A stretch of DNA of 64,000 nucleotides from Rhodobacter sp. 24-YEA-8 (GTDB lineage Bacteria; Pseudomonadota; Alphaproteobacteria; Rhodobacterales; Rhodobacteraceae), in assembly GCF_900105075.1 (NCBI RefSeq), contig NZ_FNSK01000001.1:1749001-1813000 (forward strand), read 5' to 3'. The notes beneath the pieces are model-generated. The model was not told the origin of the DNA. It was given only the letters and a program-made list of their open reading frames with translations, and made no database searches. A program made the translations under genes and the position numbers. Shown here piece by piece: positions 17,503 to 26,496 of this stretch. The first letter of the stretch is position 1; each line of letters starts with the position of its first letter.

Positions 17503-18123
17503 TCAATCCCCTTCAAACCCCAAAAGCGCCCGATACGGCCCGAGCGCCTGCGCCAGACCGCGGCGCCCGCGTGCGGTCAGGCTTTCGACCGCTTCAATCC
17601 CCACGCCCATCACCGCCGCGATCTCGGGGTTCGAGAGCCCCTCGATATGGCGCAGGACCACCGCCTCGCGCTGACGCTCGGGCAAGGCGGCCAGCGCGCG
17701 GTCCAGCGCGGCCATCCGCTCCGACGCGATCAGCCGCGCCTCGGCCCCCGGCGCGCCATCTGCCGCTTCGGGCGCATCGCTCAGTTCCAGCGTCGCGCCG
17801 CCGGTATGACGGTGGCGGCGCTGCCGGCTGCGGATCCGGTCGGTCGCCAGATTGGCCACCACCCGGTAGAGCCAGGTCGAGACCTTCGCCTCTCCCTCGC
17901 GCCAGCCCGGGGCCGCGCGCCAGAGCCGCAGCATTGCCTCTTGCGCAATGTCTTCCGCCTCGGCCCGGTCGCCCGCCATCATCCGGCTGGCAAATGACAG
18001 GACCGGCGGCAAAAGCCGCGCCGTCAGAAGCCGGGCCGCAACGGCATCGCCCTGCGCATAGCGCGCGAGCAAAACCGCCTCATCCTCGTCCTCGACCGTA
18101 TCCCGGGGCATCCTCATTCCCAT
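17503..18123 (-). CDS. ECF-family RNA polymerase sigma factor
   Basis: 206 residues. Sigma region 2 is AEDIAQEAMLRLWRAAPGW with KVSTWLYRVVANLATDRIR (about 60-110); region 4 is LPERQREAVVLRHIEGLSNP with EIAAVMGVGIEAVESL (about 145-190). It heads an operon with the anti-sigma-like gene and the periplasmic sensor. Such units usually respond to metal, redox or envelope stress and control themselves, but I could not identify a matching promoter at 18124-18300. Confidence 0.9.
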   Translation of the reverse strand: MGMRMPRDTVEDEDEAVLLARYAQGDAVAARLLTARLLPPVLSFASRMMAGDRAEAEDIAQEAMLRLWRAAPGWREGEAKVSTWLYRVVANLATDRIRSRQRRHRHTGGATLELSDAPEAADGAPGAEARLIASERMAALDRALAALPERQREAVVLRHIEGLSNPEIAAVMGVGIEAVESLTARGRRGLAQALGPYRALLGFEGD

Positions 18124-18450
18124 CTGTTACCCCGGAACCCGGGGCCACCGCAAAGCCCGGCTTGCGGCCCCGCCCTTAACCGATCTTTCTCTGAGCGACC
18201 CGCGAAGCAGCCCGCTATCCGATATAGCCTGTCCGAAACCGGCCCTTCCCGTATTGTCTGACAGCTTTATAACGACACGGATCTGCGCTTCCGTCGCGGC
18301 ATTGCGGATAAATCGCGCCCGCCACCGCCAGAGCATTCCCGATCAGGGACCTGCGCCGGCGCGGGATGCGACTAAACATCCCTGTGAAACAGGTTTCAAA
18401 CTGCCTAATCTGACGGCAGGGACGAGAATCGAAGAGGCAGAAGACGCGGC

Positions 18451-18933
18451 ATGCAGAGCAGCAATCTGAAAACCGCTTCCGGCTATGATCTGCTGGCGGA
18501 AGGGCGGGCTGACAAAGAAGCCGGAGGCACAGCAGAGCAGACAGCGCCAGACCAGGATGCCGGAGAACGGCCTTTGCGCCCGGCCATGTTGCGCGGCTGG
18601 CGCCGCCGCTGCCCGTCCTGCGGCGCGGGGCCGCTGTTTCAGGGCTTTCTCAAGGTGCGCGATCACTGCCCGGTCTGCAATGAGGCGTTGTTTCACCAGC
18701 GCGCCGATGACGGGCCGGCCTATGTGACGATCCTGATCGTGGGCCATATCATCGGGCCGCTGATGCTTGCGCTCTATATCAGATGGACGCCCGATCCGCT
18801 TATTACCGCTGCACTTTTATCGGTGGCGAGTGTGGCGATGTCGCTGTTTTTACTGCCCCGGATCAAGGGGGCATTTGTCGGATTGCAATGGTCGCGGAGG
18901 ATGCATGGCTTTGGGGATAATGAGCGTGGATGA
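18451..18933 (+). CDS. DUF983 membrane protein with zinc-ribbon
   Basis: 160 residues. A disordered N-terminus is followed by MLRGWRRRCPSCGAGPLFQG and CPVCNEALF, a CxxC..CxxC zinc-ribbon, and then two membrane helices (about 95-140). This is the DUF983 family, common in alphaproteobacteria; its function is not established. It overlaps the NUDIX gene by about 14-29 bp, a gene pair I know as typical of Rhodobacteraceae. The true start could be a later codon because the first 40 residues are not family-like. Confidence 0.85.
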   Translation: MQSSNLKTASGYDLLAEGRADKEAGGTAEQTAPDQDAGERPLRPAMLRGWRRRCPSCGAGPLFQGFLKVRDHCPVCNEALFHQRADDGPAYVTILIVGHIIGPLMLALYIRWTPDPLITAALLSVASVAMSLFLLPRIKGAFVGLQWSRRMHGFGDNERG

Positions 18934-19537
18934 GCCGCAGATCCGCGATGCGGCCACGGTGATCCTCACCCGGCGCGAAGGCGGTGAGGCGCGGATCCTT
19001 ATGGGTCAGCGCGGCGCGAAAGCGGTCTTCATGCCGTCGAAATTCGTCTTTCCGGGCGGTGGGCTGGATGCAGCGGATGAGGATGCCGGGGTCGCGGCGC
19101 TGACGGCGGATTGCGCTGCAAGGCTGGCGCAGATCAGCCCGGGTGTGCCCGGCGGGGCAGCGCCTGGCCGGCTGGTCACGGCCGCCCTGCGCGAGCTGCG
19201 CGAAGAGACCGGGCTCGGCTATCCGCCGGGGGCGGCAAAGCTGCGCTATGTGTTTCGCGCCATCACGCCGCCCGGGCGGCCGCGCCGCTTTGATGCGCGG
19301 TTTTTCCTTGCCGATGCGGCCGGGCTGGACGGCGACCCGGATGATTTCTCGCAGGCCTCGGACGAGCTGTCGCATCTGGCCTGGCTGGGGCTTGATGAGG
19401 CAAGGCGGCTCGATCTGCCCTTTGTTACCGAAGTGGTTCTGGCCGAGATCAGCAATCTTTTGCGCGGTGGCGATCAGCCCGGCGTGCCGTTTTTCGACAA
19501 TTCCGGCGCGCGGCCGGCGTTTCGGCGGATACTGTAG
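18920..19537 (+). CDS. NUDIX hydrolase
   Basis: About 205 residues. The Nudix box is visible as the AALRELREETGLGY segment, with an insertion before it. The opening IRDAATVILTRREGGEARIL and VFPGGGLDAADED match the NudL/coenzyme A-pyrophosphatase-like subgroup often found next to DUF983. Hydrolysis of a nucleoside diphosphate derivative is expected; substrate unknown. Two starts are possible: ATG 18905, four bases after GGAGG, and ATG 18920, which better fits the usual MS..P.IRDAAT N-terminus. Both overlap the DUF983 gene. Confidence 0.88.
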   Translation: MSVDEPQIRDAATVILTRREGGEARILMGQRGAKAVFMPSKFVFPGGGLDAADEDAGVAALTADCAARLAQISPGVPGGAAPGRLVTAALRELREETGLGYPPGAAKLRYVFRAITPPGRPRRFDARFFLADAAGLDGDPDDFSQASDELSHLAWLGLDEARRLDLPFVTEVVLAEISNLLRGGDQPGVPFFDNSGARPAFRRIL

Positions 19538-19618
19538 GGACGGGTTTCTGGCCGGGGGCTGACGCCTCCGGCGGGATTATCTTCGTCATGAGCAGGCGGC
19601 ATTGCCGGAAAGACCTGG

Positions 19619-20146
19619 TCAGAAGGGCTTCAGCCGGTCTTTCGGATAGCCGTTGAAATCGAAGATCTCGGCGGCGGCGCGCAAGCGGTCTGGGCCGATG
19701 CGGCCCCGGTCAAGCACAAAGCCGAATTCGCCCCTTGGCGTCGCGATGGCGAGGGTGCGGTAGCCGCTGTCGACCCAGATCACCCACCATTCTCCCATTC
19801 CGGGCACGGTGAATCTGCCGGGGCCGGTCACGGTCACGGGGCCGGAAGCGGTGATCTCGCGCCCGTCGAGGCAGAGCCGGGCTTTGACGGAAAGCTGGCC
19901 GGAAGCTGTCTGGCTGAAGACAGCGCCGCCGGGTGCGCAACTCTGGGCCGCGCCCCTTGTATAGGCGGCGGCCTGGCGCCAGTCGCCTGTGATCCGGGCG
20001 GGCTGGAAGGCGGCCGCGGACCAGATCCCGGCGCCTGAGTTGCGAAACACCGTGCGACCGACGGTTTCAGATGCGCGGGGGGCGCAGGCCTGGAGGGCAA
20101 GGGCAAGCCCCGCCCCGGCAAGCACAAGGCGGATCAGACGCGTCAT
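19619..20146 (-). CDS. Lipocalin family lipoprotein
   Basis: 175 residues. A lipoprotein signal (LVLAGAGLALALQAC) should be cut before Cys, giving an outer-membrane or periplasmic lipid-anchored protein. The body has lipocalin features: ITGDWRQAAAY at the start of the barrel, VTGPGRFTVPG, WWVIWVDSGYRTLAIATPRG and a C-terminal DRLRAAAEIFDFNGY helix. Blc-type lipocalins bind lipids. The start ATG 20146 overlaps the stop of the upstream lipoprotein gene (ATGA), which is preferred over ATG 20155. Confidence 0.85.
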   Translation of the reverse strand: MTRLIRLVLAGAGLALALQACAPRASETVGRTVFRNSGAGIWSAAAFQPARITGDWRQAAAYTRGAAQSCAPGGAVFSQTASGQLSVKARLCLDGREITASGPVTVTGPGRFTVPGMGEWWVIWVDSGYRTLAIATPRGEFGFVLDRGRIGPDRLRAAAEIFDFNGYPKDRLKPF

Positions 20147-20727
20147 TGCAGGCATTCGGTCATTCTCCGGCCACTGTCATCGAGGATCTCACTGCAGCCA
20201 AACAGCGGCGTGAACGGCGCGCAGGTGCCCGACCGCGCGAGGCATTGCCCCTCGCATTGCGTCGACGCCGTACAGCGCTTGCCGGAATCTTTGGTGCTCC
20301 AGACACAACTGTTGAAGCCGGACCCGGTTTTGGCCCAGTTGCCCCCGGCCTTTTCACAGGTCAGGCGGGCCTCGGCGGTGAAAGGGTTGGTCTCGACCGG
20401 CGCAGCTTCGGGCGGGGCAACTTCGGGCGGGACCGTTTCGGGCGGCGCGGGCGCTGCAGCAGCGGCGGCTTCAGCCGGGGCATTGCCGGAAGTCGCGACT
20501 GCGGCCGCGGCGGGTGCCGTCTTTGCCCCCGGCGCGCCAACAGCAGCGCCGGGGGGCCCAAGCGCTGTGGTCTCGATCGCGTCGCCGGTGATAACCGTCG
20601 TCGCGGTTTTTTCCACACCTGCCCCGCCCGCGCCGGATTTCTCGAATCCCGGCAGGCAGCCGCCAAGCGTCAGCGCAAGCGCAACCGCCCCGGCCAGTGT
20701 CGCAAACCGATACCCGATACCTGTCAT
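20143..20727 (-). CDS. Ala/Pro-rich lipoprotein with Cys-rich C-terminal domain
   Basis: 194 residues. The signal LAGAVALALTLGGCLPG is a lipobox. A long Ala/Pro/Glu linker follows (about 30-110), then a compact domain with eight cysteines, including TCEKAGGNWAKTGSGFNSCV, CTASTQCEGQC and GTCAPFTPLFGC. Paired disulfides are likely, so it would fold in the periplasm or at the cell surface. I know similar proteins as uncharacterised in Rhodobacteraceae. The frame is open to 20976, but ATG 20727 gives the signal peptide. Translationally coupled to the lipocalin gene. Confidence 0.78.
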   Translation of the reverse strand: MTGIGYRFATLAGAVALALTLGGCLPGFEKSGAGGAGVEKTATTVITGDAIETTALGPPGAAVGAPGAKTAPAAAAVATSGNAPAEAAAAAAPAPPETVPPEVAPPEAAPVETNPFTAEARLTCEKAGGNWAKTGSGFNSCVWSTKDSGKRCTASTQCEGQCLARSGTCAPFTPLFGCSEILDDSGRRMTECLQ

Positions 20728-20822
20728 CCGGCTGTTCCGCCGCTCTTGCCCATGTTTATCATTATCGCGCGAGACTGCCCCGAAACGGCCAGGCGGGCAA
20801 GCGCGAAGCGCCCCGCACCGGC

Positions 20823-21863
20823 TCAGAACGGGCGCGGATGCAGGCGATAGACCTCGTTCAGATCGTCCAGCACCTCGGGCGACAAATTCAGCCCCGCCGC
20901 GCCGATGCAGGTCGCGAGATCGGCAAGCCTGGTCGCCCCGATGATCGGGATCGTGGTGAAGGGTCGCGTGCGGCAAAAGGCAATCGCCATCTGAACCGGG
21001 TCGAGCCCATGATCCGCCGCCACCGCAAGGCAGGCCGCCACCGCCGGAAAGACCTGCGGCGTGATGCGGCCACCCAGATCCGGGACCCGCGCCCGGCGGC
21101 TGTCAGAGGGGGTCACATCACCGGCATATTTCCCAGACAAAAGCCCCGCCGCCAGTGTCGAATAGGCCAGAAGCGGCAGATCCTCGATCAGGGAAAGCTC
21201 GGCATGATCGGTGTCGAACTGGCGGCACAGAAGCGAATATTCGTTCTGCGCGCTGACCATGCGCGGCAGGCCCAGCGTGTCGGCCAGATGCAGCCAGCGC
21301 GCCGTGCCCCAGACGGTCTCGTTCGAGAGCCCGATGGCGCGGATCTTGCCCTCGGCGATCAGGCTTTGCGCGGCGGTCAGGATATCGGTCATCGCGGCGG
21401 TCTCGGCGGTGCGGTCGATGCCGGTCGGCGCATAGCTCCAGTTCTGGCGGAAATGGTAGCTGCCGCGATTGGGCCAGTGCAGCTGATAAAGGTCGATATA
21501 ATCGGTGTTCAGCCGCCGGAGCGAGGCCTCTGCCGCCTCTCTCAGGCTGGTGCCGGTAATCGGCTGGCCGGGGCGGACATGCTGGCCGGTCCCGGTGATC
21601 TTGGTGGCAATCACCAGCCGGTCGCGCCCGCCCCGCGCTTTGATCCAGGAACCCACGATCTCTTCGCTGACGCCCACGGTTTCGGCCCGGACCGGGTTGA
21701 CCGGATACATCTCGGCGGTGTCCCAGAAGGTGATGCCGCGATCCAGCGCCAGATCGGCCTGGACATGGCCCTCGGCCTCGGTATTCTGGCTGCCCCAGGT
21801 CATGGTGCCGAGGCAGAGCTCTGAGACGGTCAGGCCGGAACGACCGAGGGGAATCATTTTCAT
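20823..21863 (-). CDS. Aldo/keto reductase (Tas-like)
   Basis: 346 residues, NADPH-dependent oxidoreductase with a TIM barrel. The catalytic tetrad can be placed: Asp/Tyr in FWDTAEMYPV, Lys in VIATKITG and His in YQLHWPNRG. The C-terminal nucleotide pocket shows TIPIIGATRLADLATCIGA. The opening MKMIPLGRSGLTVSELCLGT is typical of the Tas/YghZ branch. ATG 21863 follows AGGAG; the frame is open farther upstream without support. Physiological substrate unknown. Confidence 0.92.
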   Translation of the reverse strand: MKMIPLGRSGLTVSELCLGTMTWGSQNTEAEGHVQADLALDRGITFWDTAEMYPVNPVRAETVGVSEEIVGSWIKARGGRDRLVIATKITGTGQHVRPGQPITGTSLREAAEASLRRLNTDYIDLYQLHWPNRGSYHFRQNWSYAPTGIDRTAETAAMTDILTAAQSLIAEGKIRAIGLSNETVWGTARWLHLADTLGLPRMVSAQNEYSLLCRQFDTDHAELSLIEDLPLLAYSTLAAGLLSGKYAGDVTPSDSRRARVPDLGGRITPQVFPAVAACLAVAADHGLDPVQMAIAFCRTRPFTTIPIIGATRLADLATCIGAAGLNLSPEVLDDLNEVYRLHPRPF

Positions 21864-22193
21864 GGCAGAGCTCCTTTTGCGGGCGAGACTGCGGGCACCG
21901 GAGGCAGGAGGCAAGGCCGCCCGGACAGGCCGGCGCATGAGAGCCAGGGTTGTGCAAAAGGCCGCCAAACCAGCACCCGGCATGGCCCGTCTGAAATCGC
22001 AGGTCGGTGATCGGCGGCTGATCCTGCGGTATCGCTGTCTGCGGCAATGCCCGGAACTCCGCCCCCTGCGACCCGGATTTCACATCAGTACATCCCCTTC
22101 CGCAGGGACGGTTTGCGCCAGATCAAGGCAGGGACGCCCCGGAAGGCCCAGACTGTACCCTGAGCCCATCCCGGACACAGAGGAGCCCTGAAT

Positions 22194-22943
22194 ATGGAAA
22201 TCAGGTTTGACGGAAAAACGGCACTGGTGACGGGGGCCGGATCGGGGATCGGTGAGGCGGTCGCGCTGGATCTTGCCGCCTCCGGTGCTGTCGTGGTCGT
22301 GTCGGATCTGACCGAGGATGCAGCGCAAAAGACGGTTGCAAAGATCATCGCCGCAGGGGGCGCGGCAGTTGCGGCTTACGGCGATGTTGCGGATCCCGCG
22401 GTGGTGGAGGCCCAGATCGCGCTGGCCGAACAGCATGGCGGGCTGCATCTTCTGGTCAATAACGCCGGGATCGGCGGCCCCTCAGCCCCGACAGGCGCCT
22501 ATCCGCTGGACGGCTGGGACCGGGTGATCGCCGTCAATCTGAATGCAGTTTTCTACGGACTGCGTTTTGGCCTGCCCGCAATGGAGCGCGCAGGCGGCGG
22601 TGCGGTGGTCAATATGGCCTCGATCCTCGGCAGTCAGGGCTTTGCCGGATCGGCGGCCTATGTCGCGGCGAAACATGCCGTGCTGGGCCTGACGAAAACC
22701 GCCGCGATGGAATATGGCGGCAAGGGCATCCGGGTGAATGCGGTCGGCCCCGCCTTTATCGACACGCCGCTGCTTTCGGGCTTCGACAAGGAGACCCGCG
22801 ACTGGCTGATCTCGAAACATCCTGTCGGCAGGCTGGGGCGCGCAGACGAGGTCTCGTCGCTGGTCCTGTTCCTGCTCTCGGACCAGGCGAGCTTTGTTAC
22901 CGGAAGCTATCACCTGGTCGATGGGGGTTATTGCGCGCCGTAA
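22194..22943 (+). CDS. Short-chain dehydrogenase/reductase
   Basis: 249 residues, classical SDR. NAD(P)-binding TGAGSGIGEA, then NNAG; active-site Ser in MASILGSQG and YxxxK in YVAAKHA. The C-terminus (LVLFLLSDQASFVTGSYHLVDGGYCA) is typical. An Asp after the second strand (VVVSDLTEDA) suggests NAD rather than NADP. ATG 22194 has AGAGGAG upstream. Single gene, divergent from the aldo/keto reductase; substrate unknown. Confidence 0.92.
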   Translation: MEIRFDGKTALVTGAGSGIGEAVALDLAASGAVVVVSDLTEDAAQKTVAKIIAAGGAAVAAYGDVADPAVVEAQIALAEQHGGLHLLVNNAGIGGPSAPTGAYPLDGWDRVIAVNLNAVFYGLRFGLPAMERAGGGAVVNMASILGSQGFAGSAAYVAAKHAVLGLTKTAAMEYGGKGIRVNAVGPAFIDTPLLSGFDKETRDWLISKHPVGRLGRADEVSSLVLFLLSDQASFVTGSYHLVDGGYCAP

Positions 22944-22990
22944 AAGAGGGGGGCACTGCCCTTCGATACCTCTCAGGCCCCGCCTTTGGC

Positions 22991-23031
22991 GGAGCCTCCC
23001 CCGGGATATTTCCGGACAGGTGAAAGCCCTG
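22991..23031 (+). repeat. Dispersed intergenic repeat, copy 2
   Basis: Same element as 5376-5419: GGAGCCTCCCCCGGGATATT continuing TCCGGACAGGTGAAA, with three bases missing relative to copy 1. It lies between an SDR gene and metG. Confidence 0.7.
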
Positions 23032-23185
23032 CCCCGCCCAGAGCGATGATCCGGCCCTGCCCCGGTCATGACAGGCGGTCCCCGGGGGGCAGCCCGGCCC
23101 GGAGGGGGCGGTTTTTCGCAAAGCACTGGCCCTTGGCGGCGCCCCGCGTTAAACCCCGGATCCGAACCGGTCGAAAGGCGTCTTC

Positions 23186-24904
23186 ATGGCCCGCATTCTC
23201 ATCACCTCTGCAATTCCTTATATCAACGGGATCAAGCATCTGGGGAACCTTGTTGGTTCGCAGCTGCCTGCGGATCTGTTTGCCCGTTATATGCGCGGCC
23301 GCGGCAATGAGGTGATGTTCATCTGCGCGACCGATGAGCATGGCACCCCCGCAGAGCTTGCAGCTGCAAAGGCCGGTAAGCCGGTCGAGGACTATTGCCG
23401 CGAGATGCATCTCGTCCAGGCCGATCTGGCAAAGGGCTTCCGGCTGAGCTTTGACCATTTCGGGCGCTCCTCCAGCCCGGAAAACCACCGCCTGACCCAG
23501 CATTTCGCCGGGGTTCTGGCCGATAACGGGCTGATCCGCGAAGTCACTGAAAAGCAGTTCTATTCCATCGATGATGGCCGTTTCCTGCCCGACCGCTATA
23601 TCGAGGGCACCTGCCCCAATTGCGGGTTTGAGAGCGCACGCGGCGATCAATGCGACAATTGCACCAAGCAGCTTGACCCGACCGATCTGATCAACCCGCA
23701 TTCGACCATCTCCGGCTCGACCAATCTCGAGCTGCGCGAGACCAAACATCTCTACCTGCGCCAGTCGGCGCTGAAGGGCGAGATCGAGGCCTGGATCGAC
23801 GGCAAGAAAGACTGGCCGGTCCTGACCACATCGATTGCGAAGAAATGGCTGCATGATGGCGATGGCCTGCAGGATCGCGGCATCACCCGCGACCTGAAAT
23901 GGGGCATCCCGGTGAAAAAGGGGGACCAGCCCTGGCCGGGGATGGAAGGCAAGGTCTTCTATGTCTGGTTCGACGCTCCCATCGAATATATCGCCTGCAC
24001 TGCCGAATGGGCGGATGCGAATGGTCGTCCGGCCGCTGACTGGGAACGCTGGTGGCGCACCGACAAAGGCGCCTCTGACGTCACCTATTACCAGTTCATG
24101 GGCAAGGATAACGTCCCCTTCCACACGCTGTCCTTCCCGGCAACGATCATCGGGTCAAACGAGCCGTGGAAGCTCGTGGATTACCTCAAATCCTTCAATT
24201 ACCTGAATTATGACGGCGGCCAGTTCTCGACCTCGCGCGGGCGCGGTGTGTTCATGGACCAGGCGCTCTCGATCCTACCCTCGGATTACTGGCGCTGGTG
24301 GCTGCTGTCCCATGCCCCCGAAAGTGCGGATTCCGAATTCACATGGGAGAATTTCCAGGTCTCAGTGAACAAGGATCTCGCCGATGTGCTGGGGAATTTC
24401 GTCTCCCGCATCACCAAATTCGCGCGGTCGAAATTCGGCGATGATGTGCCTGCAGGCGGCGCCTATGGCCCGCAGGAGGCGGCGCTGATCGCCGATCTGA
24501 GCACTCGGATCCGCGAATATGAACGGCTGATGGATGCGATCGAAGTGCGCAAGGCGGCGGCCGAGCTGCGAGCGATCTGGGTTGCCGGCAATGAATATCT
24601 GCAATCCGCCGCGCCCTGGTCGGTGGTGAAAACCGACCCCGAGGCCGCCCAGGCTATCGTGCGCTTCGGCTTCAACCTGATCCGGCTTTACGCGGTGCTC
24701 TCGCGCCCCTTCATCCCGGATGCCGCGGCGGCGATGATGGCGTCGCTTGGGCGCGAGGACTGGGCCTGGCCCGAGGATGTCGCCGATGCCATGGCCGGCG
24801 TGGTCGCGGGCAGCGCCTTCACCGTGCCCGAAAACCTCTTCCGCAAGATCACCGATGAAGAGCGCGCCGACTGGCAACAGCGCTTTGCCGGCATTCGCAG
24901 CTGA
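23186..24904 (+). CDS. metG: Methionyl-tRNA synthetase
   Basis: 572 residues, class I aminoacyl-tRNA synthetase that charges tRNA-Met. The HIGH-type motif is [17 protein letters not shown], a zinc knuckle is [17 protein letters not shown], and [15 protein letters not shown] and [19 protein letters not shown] are the usual MetG blocks. The KMSKS position reads [13 protein letters not shown], so the two lysines are replaced by Gln and Thr; this form is known in MetG of several bacterial groups. The anticodon-binding domain follows ([19 protein letters not shown]). No C-terminal tRNA-binding extension. Confidence 0.96.
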   Translation: MARILITSAIPYINGIKHLGNLVGSQLPADLFARYMRGRGNEVMFICATDEHGTPAELAAAKAGKPVEDYCREMHLVQADLAKGFRLSFDHFGRSSSPENHRLTQHFAGVLADNGLIREVTEKQFYSIDDGRFLPDRYIEGTCPNCGFESARGDQCDNCTKQLDPTDLINPHSTISGSTNLELRETKHLYLRQSALKGEIEAWIDGKKDWPVLTTSIAKKWLHDGDGLQDRGITRDLKWGIPVKKGDQPWPGMEGKVFYVWFDAPIEYIACTAEWADANGRPAADWERWWRTDKGASDVTYYQFMGKDNVPFHTLSFPATIIGSNEPWKLVDYLKSFNYLNYDGGQFSTSRGRGVFMDQALSILPSDYWRWWLLSHAPESADSEFTWENFQVSVNKDLADVLGNFVSRITKFARSKFGDDVPAGGAYGPQEAALIADLSTRIREYERLMDAIEVRKAAAELRAIWVAGNEYLQSAAPWSVVKTDPEAAQAIVRFGFNLIRLYAVLSRPFIPDAAAAMMASLGREDWAWPEDVADAMAGVVAGSAFTVPENLFRKITDEERADWQQRFAGIRS

Positions 24905-24960
24905 AGACGCCGCCTTTTCCGGCACCGGGCGCGGCAGGAAACCTGCGCCCGGGCCAGTCC

Positions 24961-24984
24961 TGACAGGGAAAATCCGCCCTGTCA
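24961..24984. terminator. Hairpin after metG
   Basis: Perfect 8-bp stem TGACAGGG / CCCTGTCA around AAAATCCG, following a second GC-rich hairpin (24925-24952). No long T-run, so a weak terminator or transcript-end structure for metG. Confidence 0.5.
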
Positions 24985-25127
24985 CCATTTCATGACGATG
25001 TAATTCATTTGCCGGATTCACAGGGATCCAGCAATCTCGGCACGTGCCGGTCCCGAAATCCTGAGCGAGACAGCACATCCCAATTTCACCCGGAAGGCAC
25101 CGCGCCCTTCCGGAACCGGAGAAACAC

Positions 25128-25559
25128 ATGAAACGCTTTATTACGCTTCTGGCTTTTGCCGCCGCCGTAACTGCTTCCGGCGTTCCTGTAACCGCCGAGA
25201 CCCCCGCCGCCCCGCCTGCGATGAAACCCGCCGAACAGGCTGAAAAGGGCTCCACCCTGCAAACCGCCAATGCGATGATCAATTATGGTCGTTCCAAAGG
25301 TGATGCGCTGGCGATGATCGCGGGCGTCAAGATGATGCTCGACGTGACGGCTGGCACCACGATTGAAACCGGCGGCACGCCGGTCGATCTGGGCAAGGTG
25401 CTGGATGAGGCCGTGGCGCTGGCCAAGGATGACCCGCTGATCATCGCCAAAGCCGACAGCCTGCGCGATGCCGCCGAAACCCAGAACCGTGCCATGTGTT
25501 ACTGGGAATACTGGTGCGACTGGTATGGCTACTGCGAATACTGGTATGTCTGCTACTGA
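25128..25559 (+). CDS. Secreted small protein with aromatic/Cys-rich tail
   Basis: 143 residues with a signal peptide (MKRFITLLAFAAAVTASGVP, cleavage likely after VTAE or nearby). The middle is a predicted helical domain (GSTLQTANAMINYGRSKGD; VLDEAVALAKDDPLIIAKAD). The last 20 residues, CYWEYWCDWYGYCEYWYVCY, contain four Cys and eleven Trp/Tyr, unusual for any bacterial secreted protein. An intrinsic terminator follows, so the gene is a complete single unit. I do not recognise a family. The tail might form disulfides, bind a ligand or metal, or be a processed peptide; all of this is conjecture. Confidence 0.82.
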   Translation: MKRFITLLAFAAAVTASGVPVTAETPAAPPAMKPAEQAEKGSTLQTANAMINYGRSKGDALAMIAGVKMMLDVTAGTTIETGGTPVDLGKVLDEAVALAKDDPLIIAKADSLRDAAETQNRAMCYWEYWCDWYGYCEYWYVCY

Positions 25560-25591
25560 TCAGAGCACAGGCATCTCCTGATCAGCACACC

Positions 25592-25620
25592 CCTGCCGGA
25601 GCAATCCGGCAGGCTTTTTT
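25592..25620 (+). terminator. Intrinsic terminator
   Basis: CCTGCCGGA, loop GCAA, TCCGGCAGG, then CTTTTTTAT: a 9-bp stem with a strong T-run, ending the gene at 25128-25559. Confidence 0.92.
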
Positions 25621-25839
25621 ATCTCGCGGCCCCGGCCTTCCGCAATGCTGCAGATGCGAAGAAATTCCTGCGATTGCGAAAAACTCGCCAGATGTATAGC
25701 AAATATTTCCCAAAATTTAAACATGAAAGGGAAATAGTTCCGCACCGGGGCAAAAACTGAGAACCACAGGCCTCCCGTTCCATGGCAGACTGTCGCCACT
25801 GCTCGTTCCGCTTCCCGAAACTGCCAGAGGGAGAAACAT

Positions 25840-26106
25840 ATGAACGACATTTCCCGGAAGCGACACGCTCTGACACGGGGGCCGGTTCTGGCGGCAATCG
25901 TTTTTGCGCTCGCCTATGGCTCCGCCATGATGCTCGTGATCGCGCCGCGCGGCCTCCTCGGCGGGTCACAACCGGTGATGGCAGAAGGGGGCGTGTTCTC
26001 CGGTGCCATGTTCTCCGGGGGAGCCGCATCTGATCAGCCGCAGCTCCTGCGGGCCGGGTTCACCCCAGTCCCTTCCGACCGTTCTGCCTATGGGATCCGG
26101 GACTGA
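25840..26106 (+). CDS. Small membrane-anchored or secreted protein, unknown function
   Basis: 88 residues starting after GAGGGAGAAACAT. A hydrophobic segment at about residues 15-36 (PVLAAIVFALAYGSAMMLVI) after a basic N-terminus suggests a signal anchor. The remainder is Gly/Ser-rich (GGVFSGAMFSGGAASDQ) and short. No family recognised. It is flanked by intrinsic terminators on both sides, so it is a single-gene unit; the upstream region (25650-25730) is AT-rich and likely contains its promoter. Confidence 0.65.
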   Translation: MNDISRKRHALTRGPVLAAIVFALAYGSAMMLVIAPRGLLGGSQPVMAEGGVFSGAMFSGGAASDQPQLLRAGFTPVPSDRSAYGIRD

Positions 26107-26160
26107 CAGACCAGGTGGCTGGTCAGTTTGCCGGATGGCCAAATCGATAAACCAGTTCAA

Positions 26161-26197
26161 TCGCCCGGCCCGGAGCTTTCCGCGCCGGGCGATTTTC
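26161..26197 (+). terminator. Intrinsic terminator
   Basis: TCGCCCGGC (26161-26169) pairs with GCCGGGCGA (26184-26192), followed by TTTTC. Ends the small gene at 25840-26106. Confidence 0.85.
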
Positions 26198-26496
26198 TGA
26201 TTTCTCGCAGCAGCGCCTCGCTTGAATGTGAACACGCCCCTGGGGCAAGCCACTGAAAAGATAGCAAACATTCGGCTTGATCAATTCCGAGTATTTTAAT
26301 AGGAAATACATGTCCAGCTTTTCGCCAGATATGTCCGGGCGCGCCGCCCGATGTCATCCTGACTTTACGATCTGCGACTTGCCTGCTCTCCCACGCCCGC
26401 CCCAGTTTACCGAAACAGCGACCGTTTCCGCACAGGACCAGCATAAGCCGGGACTGTACCTTGCGAAACGGCCCCCGACCGGAGCCACCTGCCCCG

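Noticed and set aside
20071-20944. Plus-strand open frames of 244-259 codons
   Set aside because: Antisense to the lipocalin and Cys-rich lipoprotein genes, which have signal peptides and overlapping start/stop codons.
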